A DNA stretch of 64,000 nt from Phoronis australis (taxonomy: Eukaryota; Phoronida; Phoronidae), in the NCBI GenBank assembly GCA_002633005.1, contig NMRA01000712.1, positions 1 through 64,000 of the forward strand. The letters are read 5' to 3'. The translations under genes and the position numbers were made by a program. Under the pieces are notes generated by a model that was given only the letters and a program-made list of their open reading frames with translations, was not told the origin of the DNA and searched no databases. This document shows, one piece after another, positions 27,301 through 39,300 of this stretch. Numbering within the stretch: the first letter of the stretch is position 1; each line of letters starts with the position of its first letter.

Positions 27301-30300
27301 TTCAAAAGTATCATTACCCTGTTTTTGTCATTCAAAGGTCAGAAAGTAAGTTTCTCTTCTGAGAACGAGTTAAAGTTGTTTAGCTAGGCGAGTTTCTTTT
27401 AGGTTTGGTTAGATCTCACAAGGTCAGGCTGGTGAAACCAGAGGTCCTATTAGTGTGGCTTGTGCTCCTAATTCTACTAGCGTACGGCACCAAAATGACA
27501 AATACGCCCAATGTTATTGAATAGCTATGCTGAATTGTTTACTTTAATTTGTGAATAATTTATATAGAAATACTCAGAATACTGGGCTGTTTTGATTTTG
27601 TGAGCGAAGATTTTTCTAATCATTTGTGTTGTGAATGGCGGGGTCATTATACCAACGGTTATAATGACTGTGGAATTCTTATCTGACTGGTCGTTATGTT
27701 CTCCTCAGCGTGGCTCAGCAGGAGGTGAACTCATTGAAGAGCCAACTGCAGATTATTCAGACGGAGATGAGTAACAACGTACGTAACCTGACGGCTGCAG
27801 ACAGCGCAAGGAAGGCTGCGGAGCAGAAGTCGGCCATGAAGGATGACCAAGTGAAGAGGCTGGAACAAACTAAGGTACATCAAGAGTTATCGGGAGAAAA
27901 TGACTTGAGAATCTCAGTCACGAAGGTCGAGTCCTAGTGGAGTTCATCATCAGAGGAGCTAGAAAGACTAGTCGTCGTGTGGGAGACGTTAATTTGTACA
28001 CTTAGTTTCGGGTGTAATGTGGGATGAGCATTGGCTAATAGCTTATGGAGGGCCGTAAATGCGGTACTTCTGTGGGAAGTCTAAAATAAAATCACTAAGG
28101 ACCACTAGTTTTTCCATTTGCCACCAGTCATCTCCATATTACCACCTACGTTTTTCACGGAAAAATTCTCGAATCTAGCGTGTTTGCATCATGATATCGC
28201 GAGGCGAAATTTTTGCACTTCACCAGTCTTCAACATGGTGGTGACTAGCACAATGGTCTGGTACATTTCTATTTCTTCACACAAGAGCAGGGCACTCCTG
28301 AGTGAGCTGTTGTCTGTGCATCACTATTTGTCTAGGGTTGTCTCGATCTCGTCATTTTCACCCGCGCCGTACGTCGCCTGTTTTAGGAGGAGCTGACCAA
28401 ACAACTGCACCAGTACGAGCACCGTGCCAACACACTGAGTAAGGAGAACGAGACGGTGGCAGCACAGAAACAACAGCTGGAGAACGAATGTGCCAACATG
28501 CGCAACCGTCTGAACAACGTAGAGGCCTCCGCCGGTAGCAAGGTTAAGGTAGTGACCAATTTATATTTTAAGATGTCTTTAAAAATCTTTCATGTTATAC
28601 CCAAGCTATTATCAAAGAGTATCACTGAATGTCAAAATTTGTACACAGGAAAGACTTTACTGGTCATTGTGGCTCAATGAAAGTAGTTCACTAATGAGAT
28701 AACTTTGTTGTGGAGATGACAGTTTTATATAAGTGGAAATAGAAATATTCACTAGATGTGCTGATGGAGTGCATTTAGTTAAGATGGGTGTCTTGAGAGT
28801 TAGGCGAAAACATGCATCTCTCATTGAGAAATCGTGTGTATTTCAGTCGTAGCATGTGATCTCACTGGCTTTCAATGACTGGTGCCTAGTGTTATTGACT
28901 TTATGTCTTACATGCAATGTTGCATTAATGACAAAATGGCTGATCAAATACCTATCCTGTTAAGAAACGACCGAGTATGTTGCGACAGGATACCGAGAAA
29001 GCCCTGGGTGATCTGCAGACTCAACTGGCGTCTGCCAATGAACTGCTGGCCGGCCTGCGTAAGACAGAGACAGAGAAAGCGGCAGAGATCACCAGCCTGC
29101 GTCAGGACAACCAGAGATTGGCTGGGGAACTGAAGGTGATGCAGGAGCGCCCGGTGGCAGCGCCAGCACCAGCTGCAGTGAACGGGGACCTGCACCAGGA
29201 TGAGGCTACACAGAAAATGTACGTGGAGTTGAGCTGAAGTGTAATGATCTTAATTGTCTTGCTTTCTTCTTTGGTTTTGTTCATAATCCGTTTGGTTTGG
29301 TTGATTTGCGATGTTTGTTTTCATGAAGAAATGTAATGAAGTAAAGTTCGTTTGTGCTCAAAGATGATGATTTATCCTAGTAAGCATTTTGCAGTTTTCG
29401 CGAGCTCACGCTGAGGCGAGAGTCTAATGCTAACCTATGGCTGTGTTTGGCTTCATTGCCTGTTCTACCACGTGTTTTGTGAAGGTTGACAGACAGCCAG
29501 AAGGAAGTGGAACAACTCAAGCTGGAGGTACAAACTAAGGCGACAGAACTGAACAAACTTGGTGAAGATCTGGCTGCACAGACAAAGAAAAATAATGTAA
29601 GAAGCCAGACTCTTTGGCAGCACGTGGCTTATAGATTTCGCTAGGCTGAATAAAAGTGAACAAGTCAGTCAAAAGCTGTACATTTATGTCTAGCTGATTA
29701 AGCATATGTACATTGAATGTTATCATGAAATCTGATTTGGTTAAACGGTGGCATATTTTTTATCAAGTATTTTTAAATTTATACTTCTACGCCTCACAAT
29801 ATGCTTTTTCCTTGTGAGTGTTTTGCAGTGAAGTTATTATGTTTTGCACAAATGATAAGATGTTGGTTGATCTATCTGTTCAATCTTTGCTGACAACTGA
29901 CTTGTTTGCTGCTTGTGGTGTTTTACTTTGGCTCAATTAAGCACCCAGGTGTCTATTAACTTAGGACTGATTGCGGTTTTGCAACGCCTCACACTCTTGC
30001 AATAAATACCTTAACCCTGGCACTTAATTGAGCTAATAGAATAGACGGGGCCATCAAGGAATTTGTTTTGTGCTTGCAGAACCCTACGTTTCTTTCATTA
30101 TAGAAACAAGACAAAGTGCTACTTTTGATATTTTGAAAAACAATCAGCAGCTGCTTTTGTTGAAAAAACTGTAGCGTGTTTTATGATTTACTGCTATTCA
30201 TCAAACCAATCTCTATGCTGGATTTATTTTCTACAATTTAAGTGACAAAAATAAAATTTGGGTCTTCAGTATTTTAATTTTGTCTTTACACAACACCACT

Positions 30301-33300
30301 GTTCATCTGGACCCTGAAAAGTTGCAGACTTGTTCACGGCTTCTCGTGTTGTCATACCTTTAATGTTACTATTTAGACAGAACACTGAAGGCACCCTCTC
30401 TTAGTTGACCAATTGTTCACGGCATAAGTATGGTGCAAAATTATACCAAATTCCTTATAGTGGTGACAAACCCTGGTGGGACTCCCCAGTATGGCGGTTG
30501 GTGCGAGTGGAATTCAGCCTCTGATTGGCTAGATTAACTATTCGTGACTACAAATTACTCGTCGTGATGAAGCTTTGTCGTATTACAGTGTACATTACGA
30601 AAATCGTCTGGCTTAATCAATGTTATAGCGCAAACCCAGAAGAAAAACAAATGAAAAATAATGCTAAATCATTTCGAAAATTAGTCGATATTTTTTGTTT
30701 TTTCGAAATTTCAACAAATTTTCGATGAGAAGAAATGTTAACTTTTTAGAAAACTACTGTACTGTGTCTACAAGCTTTATTGGTGGTTATGCTCCGATCT
30801 TTATCTAGTTTGTGTGTGTGTGCGTGCGTGCATGCGAGCGCGCGCGCGTGTGTGTGCGAGCGCGTGTGTGTGGGAATTGTGTTACAAGTAGTTTTCTTCA
30901 CTCATACAGGAACTGCGGCAGAAAAACAGCAAAGTCATGGAGGCCCTCACGATGTCGGAAAAATCTGCCGAACGTGCCGTTCAGCTAAAAGCTGATGTTC
31001 ATGCCAAAAATGCCGAAATAGAACAAATTAAGCACGACTTGGACTGTCTAAAGAATTTGAACAATGTAAGCAGATGTCTGCTGTACATTTGTATCATCTG
31101 TTTTGTTCCGTTTTGTTTTTTGATCAGTGTCCAGTTTGTTTTTTGTTTTCAGGTTCTGTTGTCAATGTCATACATACGAAAGAATTCTTCAATTTGGGAT
31201 GAACGTACTTGCAAAAATTGCTTTTTTGTTTCGCCATGGTTACAGATGCTCGAAGTTTTACCTAATGTTTTTGGTGACAAAAGGAAAGTCCGTCGTACTG
31301 TGTCCTAAATTGTTGGAGTCCATCGAAATTGTGTTGTTACTAAACTGATTTTCAGTAAGAGCTTGCATTGATTGTGCTTGCTCTGCACGGAATTCAATTG
31401 GAGGTGTGCACATTCAACGAATTTATTGCAAACAACTCTGTGCTCTGGTGTAACTGCGTGAGGTTTCTGTTGGTTGTTGTTTTTGTTCGTTCATTGTTTG
31501 TGACTTATCTGAATGTTTCCTTTTTACTGACCAATATTTACTGGATAATTGATTAGACTGGTAGTTCCTGATTAGTTGCCCTGCCGGAAGATAACCAAAC
31601 ATTTAAAGATAGGTGTGTAATTTTATTAGCATAGACCTCCAGTGTGTGAATCTCACTCACTACTAACGCCTGGTGTGACTGTGTCTCTGAACTTGTCATC
31701 GATCTTTGGTAGGAGCTCGTACAGCAAGTGTCCACCTTAAGTTCTCAACAGTCGTCCACTGAAGAATTAGATAAACTAAGAGCCGATTTGAACAAGAAGG
31801 TAGGCGAGCTGACGAAAGTTCAAGCTGAGCGCGACAGTAAGTCATCGGAATTGTCAAAAGCTACCGCAGAACTGTCCGCCGTTCGATCCAGTACACAGGA
31901 GGAGCTGGCAAGACTCCGAGTGGAGAAGAAGAACGCATCGGCGGAAGTGGAGTCAGTGCGACAGACGCTGAACAACAAAGTGAAGGACCTCCAGTCTGAG
32001 ATGCAAATAATGACAAGGGAAATGGCCAGGCAGTCGGCCGAGCTGCAGTCCGTCCGCGAGCAGACGACACAGCAGAGTGATGATAACGGGGACGCGCTCC
32101 GCCGCAATCTGGCAACGTCATCCGAGGAACTCGCAGCAGCCAAAGCGGAGATGGAAGCTCTGAAGAAAGACAATGCCGTAAGCTTGCATGCTGTCCCAAG
32201 AAAGTCACGTGTCTCTGTTTTGTTGTTGTTTTCTGTTTAAACAAATTCACCTTTAGTAGACATACTGCACTACAGTACCAAATCTTGGCTGTTCTCTCAT
32301 TACCCTAAACGTGTTGTTTATATTTTAATATGAAATCCTAAGCATTAACATGAACATTATTTCACGTCAATAGTTTTCCATAACATTGCACAGGTGTGTT
32401 TCTGATTTTTCCTTTCTTGTTTACACCTTCATGTAAACTCTGTCCTGGTACTGTCGCCCTTCTGATCCTTTGGGTCTCGCTCTTCTGGTTAAGTTCAACC
32501 CGTCCCTCACCTTAGTTTTCATTTTTGTTCTCTTTCAACGTTGGTCAGGAGTTGCAGGAAGAGAGGCGGAAGTTGTCGGAGTCAGCGGCGCAGAACAAAG
32601 AACTCTCGAATCAGCTGGCCAAAGTGCAAGACGTGCTGGCGGCACGGTTGGCCGACGTCGACAACTTGAAACAAGAACTCGAGTCACAGTACCAGGCAAA
32701 AAATGTGAGCTTTACTCATCACCATCACTGCAATTATGTTTCCCTGTCTCTCATCATTCTGTTTGTTTTGTGCACCGCTATCCATTAATATCAGGTTGCT
32801 GCCGGCGTTTTGTTGACGAATACCTTAGTGCATTCTGTATTGGAATCTCATTTCTGTCCATTTCGATAATCCCAAGTTTTAAGTGCTTCTTGCGAAGTCT
32901 TTCAGCATACAGTGCTGCTATGTCAAAATATGTGCCATACCTCTGATATGCAGTTTTTGTTTGCCCTGATATAGTGAATCCACGGTGCTCTGTTCCTTAA
33001 AGTTAAAGGGACGTGATCGATTTAACTTACGAAAAATCCATTTTCAGAACAATTGTTGGATGGGATAGATTTCTTGAAGATAATTTCTTTGAGCAGAGCT
33101 AAAAACAACAAAATCTGTGTTGTGTTGTGTTTTTGTGGTTTCATTTCAAATTGCCAATCCTCATCATTATCTGCCAGACATTCGTTGATCGTAAGACCGG
33201 TGACTGCCGCTCATCAGTTGGGGTTTAGATTCNAGCATACAGTGCTGCTACGTCAAAATATGTGCCATACCTCTGGTATGCAGTTTTTGTTTGCCCTGAT

Positions 33301-36300
33301 ATAGTGAATCCACGGTGCTCTGTTCCTTAAAGTTAAAGGGACGTGATCGATTTAACTTACGAAAAATCCATTTTCAGAACAATTGTTGGATGGGATAGAT
33401 TTCTTGAAGATAATTTCTTTGAGCAGAGCTAAAAACAACAAAATCTGTGTTGTGTTGTGTTTTTGTGGTTTCATTTCAAATTGCCAATCCTCATCATTAT
33501 CTGCCAGACATTCGTTGATCGTAAGACCGGTGACTGCCGCTCATCAGTTGGGGTTTAGATTCATAAGCAAAGCATTGAATTGCGACCTCTGAGGTTGAAT
33601 TTGATTCCACATTGGGACTGATCTCGGAAAAACACTCGTCCAATCAATAATGTGACTTTAATAGAGACCGTGGAATAAAGGAGAAATGGTCATTTCTTTA
33701 CAATACGTAAGAAATGCGTGAAAATAGGAATGATTTAGTGAAAAGGATACCTTGTTAGGTAGTATACCTCTGAAGGGACAGGTGTTTTGGTTTCCCCATT
33801 ACTTGTATTGGGGATATTTTAGGCTCTGGAAGAACAATATGTGCAGGCTCGTCGGAGCTTGTCCGAGTCTGAGGGCTCCTTGGAGGAAGTAGCTCGCTTG
33901 CAGACATTACTCGAAACTAGAGATAAGGAGCTTCAGTCAGTGAAAGAACAACTGGACCAGGGTACCAAGCTTTCAGATGTAAGACTAAGCTTGTAGGCTA
34001 TTCTCTGCTAGTCTTGGTTTTCGAAGCTTGCTATAGTTATTAGTGCATGGATGTAGTATAATTTGGTAGGCAGTTGCTCCTATTCAGTTGTCGGTCAATC
34101 TCTTTTCAGCTATAAATACACAATTACAAGTCTGTTTTGAATGGAATTATTTGTGCATATTTAGGCTTTATATAACCTTTGAGCTTTTTGTAGCTTCGCA
34201 GTCCAGGGCCCTCACATACCTGAGAGGAAGGTGTCTGCCTTCTGAGAAGGGAATTTTTTGGTTGAGGGGAATTTTATCCCCCGGTTACGTCAAGTCCACC
34301 GCTGGTCACCATGCCACCCCTGATCGACAATGCTTCAAGTAGGCAAAACTTGCGTTTTGCAAAAATGGTTCTAACCTTCAGAGGAATTTTTTATCATGGA
34401 AAGGAAATTGTTGTTCCTGATGAGGGAGATTTCGCATGATTTTTAAATATTTTTCATAGGAATATGGGGCCAATATTCAGCCCAAAAATCAAGGGCCCTG
34501 CGATCCACGTAACCTGCTTGCATGGTATAGTGTAGAGGCCTCTATTCTTTCTCTGCTTACTAAGGTAAATAATGTGTTGTTGTTGTTCAGGTTCAATTCC
34601 TGAATTGGCAGGATTGGAGTTTGAGACAAGTTCTTTGTAATTCAGTATTTGCTGTTCAGTTTCATTGCTAATGCGTGCACCGATGTCGGAAAAGGATTTT
34701 TGAATGTCTCCGGGATATCCTGTATAGAATTGGAAGAATTGCATCAGCCAATGAAATGATTATCTCACAGCTGCTTTGTGCATGATGGCTTTGAATTCGT
34801 TTCTGCTTTCACCAACTTTGGGTTTCGTGACAAAGTAGGTTGGCTATGTCAGTTATTCTTTGTTGTGCTTTTATGACAATTACGATGTCAAGCTCGCAAC
34901 AGGAAGACTTGTGTAGGTTCGTATTTACTGTTAGTAGGTTAAATTACAGTAAACGTGCTGTATCATGATTTGATCTTGAGTTGGAACTTAAATTTATGCA
35001 TCCACATTAAATTTGTTTGTGTTGGCTTGTTGTGAAAACATATAACAATTTGCTGAAATCACGCATTCATTTGCTTCCATGAGCTTTAAAATTATTATCG
35101 CTTAAATATCAATGTGGGGTGACGTGATTTGACTGTTTTTCTCTCCCATCTCTGACACCAGGAATCTACTGACTTTGTATCGAAGTTCCGATCAGAGCTT
35201 GACTCAAAGCTCACCGAGATCCTTTGGCTGAGCGGTGAGCTGGAGACGCAGAAGCGGATCAACATCGTAAGCTCCATCGTTAAACTGAGCTTGACGCCAC
35301 CTGGCAACACTGTTCTAGTTAGCTGGACGCTCACGTACGCTTAGCGCAACGTTAACGACGCTTACTGTGGCAAGGCAGTGACAGTTGTTACTAATCTTGA
35401 GTCACGCAGACTAATGGATTGTATTTGGACACTTAGGGTAGCTGTATTTGCAAATTCTGAAGTGATTGGAAATTTTTTTTAAAACTAGTGGCAGCAGTTA
35501 CCCAAGAAGTGCCTACATTGTGGCAAATGGTATATTTTTACCTTAACGTCATTTAAAAAGTGTCAGCTGTGGCGTAGTATCTGGTTGTTGAGAGAAAAGT
35601 TCTACGTCGATCAGTCTATAGATATCTCTAATCACTTAACATCGAATTGTTTGAATTCACAATTTACTTATTCATAAGAAGTGTAGTTAATTAAAGTTTA
35701 CAATAGTTTAGAAAAGTACACCTTAATGTAGTTCTAGGCTGTCCTAAATATTTCAGATACAGTGAGTTAGTCATTTGTAAGAACATTGCGTACAGAGCAA
35801 TAAAACTCCTCTCTTCTGTTGTTCATAACTGATATCTTTTTTTAATTGAAAATGAATTCAGGTAAGACTATTTTAGTTCTGGTTGCAGGCTATTGGTTTA
35901 TATTACTTGCAAAAGCTGGTGACTAGCTTTGTCAATTGGAGTGGAGGTTTTGGGCTTTTTGCAAACACTGAAAGCCTGTCAGTAAATTCAGAGAACGTTC
36001 ATATTTGTTGTCTAATGATGCTCTGCTGCATTGCCAAACAATGCAAACAAAGATTTTTGAGCAAGAGTGTAATAGTTAAATTAGTTGAAATGCAATTTCA
36101 AATTAAGCATAAATGAATATTCACAGAGTTGAATAATGACCTAGAAGATATCACCTAACGCATGAGTTATGTTCATTTAGGATCTTCGAAATCAGTTATC
36201 CAATCGTGAACACGGTCGAATAGATGTAGTACAGTTGTGGAAGGAGCTTAACCAGCGACAGGCTCGCATTGATTTGCTAGGTGCTCAGTTGGCTGACGAA

Positions 36301-39300
36301 CACAATTGTAGTCACGTAAGAAGCCGTCACTCCATGCATGAGGGCTTCATTGTTTCACTGATTTGTGTTTTGGCACGGTTTTTATTCGCGCACGATGTGT
36401 CTGGCTGTAACGTGATTCTGAAAGGGAACAATGTATCAGTGCAATGGTCTTTCGTATATTTACTGTTACGGATTTAAATGTATGGAAATAGTTTTCATAG
36501 TTGAAGGGAAGTCTACTCAATAACTCAGACATACCATTATTTGCCTTGTCTGATGACTCGGTAATTTTTATCAGTTTCAGTTACATTGTTGAAGTTGTGG
36601 CTTGCTTACAAGCTTAACTACTGGTCATTGCTTATACTGATAAGATGTAGTAGTTCGTCAACTATTTCACAAGTTTTGGGCGTACACCCTCTAATACAAA
36701 AATCCTTTCTCACTTTCTTCAACGCATGGTCATTTCTCACTGCTTGAATCTAACATTAGGTTATATACTGGAAGTCCCTGTACACTCTCTCTGTCCCTGT
36801 CCATCATTCCTCTGGTCTCAATGAGAAGCTTTGGCTTTTTCAAACTTGGAGCCTTGTATCTGTAGATCATATCTGGAGATGACTTGAACTGAGTGCTGCA
36901 CTGTCTGCCAGTGTATCTTTCCTAAGATTTCAAGGTTTGGCTTGATCCAACTTGTAAGCTTCAGATCTGCTGATCATCGCATCTGGAGACGACTTGAGTT
37001 AGCTGCTTCACGGCGTGACTTCATGCTGATGATTTATGCTTTCGTTATTCACTGGGCAAAGTGCAAGCTTTCTCTTTTACAGCTGCAACAAACGCTTGGT
37101 GCGAGGCAACGTGTTTTTTTTTCCTTTCAGACCATTGCTTTTCTGTTTTGCATGTTGCATGACAGAGTAACGGACCGTGCTGTGGCATTCTCAGAGTAAG
37201 AGTGCTTGTATGAATTTGTGTTGCTGATTATCGATGTAATGACAGTCAAACTGTGGAGTGTTGTGATCAAGTTCAAAGAATGTATTTTAATTTTGTGCTT
37301 GCGTGCTCATCTAGGCTAATGCCCAGGGCGGTTACATGGGGAACCACAAAAATTTCAGGGTTGGTGAATACAATTCCAAAACATGGAAAGTGAAATTAGA
37401 AATATTTTGAAATTCTGGAGAGGGGTGGGTAGTTACTGGTAAAGTATATCTTGTTTGTTTTTAGTCTCTTACCTGTGTAGTCTTCATTAGCACTAATTGG
37501 TTCTCGTTGAATATAGAATTAATTTCTCTGAGCCAAGATTACATCGGACGTAGCTCTGCCCACCACAGAGGACAAGTGAACGTTTTTGTGCGGTAAGATT
37601 TAGCAGTAACACAACTGTTGTATGGTTTTGTAGGATCTCCGCCAAAAGAACTCTGTTGCCATGGAAGCTCTTGAAAAGGCTGAAAAGGCTGTTAAAAAGG
37701 TATGAAATAATCGCAAAAAGACCCTGATTGAATGAGCATCCTCATGATGTTATGTCCAAAATTTTTTCTGCCTTTTGATGAATGCTCTCTTTCTAAAACA
37801 TTTCTTTTCTCATGAATCGCAAGTCTTTTTAATCTGTGATAGAAGACATGAGTAAGGTGTGCGGGCGGGCGCGTGCGTGTATGTACGTATATGATATTAA
37901 AACAGTCTTTTGCGACTGTGTTCAACTGCCTTTCATGAGGTGAAGCAGTTGCTAAGAATAGATTGCTGTTGGTAGGATAGGAATAGAATTGCAGTTTGTG
38001 AGAAAAGACGGTTTTGATGGGGAAAGGACGTTTCAAGTGAAACAGTTGTTTCTCAAAGGAGCATTATAGTGAATCCCAGAGTTATGAATGTGCTCTGAAT
38101 GGTGAACTTTTTTTCTGACGCTAAATCTCTTAAACACTCGTAAACTGGAAAATGAATGCAGTGTCACGTGATTGTCCAACTAGTTGTTTTCCTTTATAGT
38201 GGCGATATGGTTGAACATGCTTTATCGCCACAGATGGTGATAGGGTATTTGGTGGGCAACGTTCTGTGCCACCTATAGTTCACCTTTTACGAGAACAGTT
38301 ATTTAAGTTAGGTGGACTTCACATGGTTGTTTATTAATTCTTCATGATCATCATGCCATTAAAATACCACTGATATACGGTGGGATATATAAATTATTCT
38401 AGCAAGAATGTTCATCATCGCAACATATCCTTGAGTGAAAGAAAGTGCATTACGTCTTTGTCAACTCTGACCATCTTACAGACAGAAATTCGATTTTGGG
38501 TCAAGCCACTGTAAAGAGTTGTGTATTGTTTACCATCAAGTGACCTATCGCAGGCTTCGCCCACTTGCGAAATGTCGACAATAAGTTTTACCCAACAACG
38601 TGTTGTTTGTCGGGTAAAATGGCGACTTGGAAACGAAGGTGTGTCAAGAATGCTGTGTTCTGATTGGTCATTTCAGCTGTCACTCAAAATCCTGGTGATA
38701 GGTCAATTGTGTTTTGTTGCTGTTGCAGGATTCCACCACTGACGATACTATGTACACCCAGGTCCTGTGTAGGTTGTTCCCCGACGTGTCTGTCTCGGCT
38801 GATAGTAAGGTGTGTAATCATATGATGTTATACATCTAGGCACAGTTGCTTATGCAGTATACAGTAGATAGTCACAGTGTCATCACACTATGGCACAATA
38901 CATTCTAATAGTTGAATGAAGCTTTTGAGGCCACATGATATAATGAAAGGTTCCTGTTATCAGAATAGATTGAGAGTGGGTGAGGCATGTTCGTGGAATT
39001 GACCTATCGCAAGCTCCGCCCCTTGGGAAATGTCGACAAACAATAAGTTTTACCCGGCAACGTGTTGCTTGTCAGGTAAAATGGCAGCTTGGTAACGAAG
39101 ATATGTCTAGAATGCTGCATTCTGATTGGTCAGTTCAGTCATCACTCAAAATCCTGGCGACAGGTTAATTGCTGTCCTATGAGATAGCGTGGGCTAGGGT
39201 CTGTAGAAGCAAATCTTCTCGAGGTATGGTTGTGTGTTACATGCAAAGCACATGATCACACTAGCTTATCTCACAAGTGTCTTGCGTCTGTGGAATGCAG

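Noticed and set aside
31820-32250. Minus-strand open frames of 117 and 129 residues opposite exon 12
   Set aside because: Antisense shadows of a long coiled-coil exon; low-complexity Ser/Arg composition and no splice or family support.
33053-33592. Identical open frames MLDGIDFLKIISLSRAKNNK in tandem
   Set aside because: They are the two halves of the duplication around the N at 33233, an apparent assembly artefact within an intron.
38541-39167. Open frames DLSQASPTCEMSTISFTQQR... and DLSQAPPLGKCRQTISFTRQ... that look like homologous proteins
   Set aside because: They are translations of two copies of the same short TIR-bearing repeat; similarity is at DNA level and no transposase signature is present.
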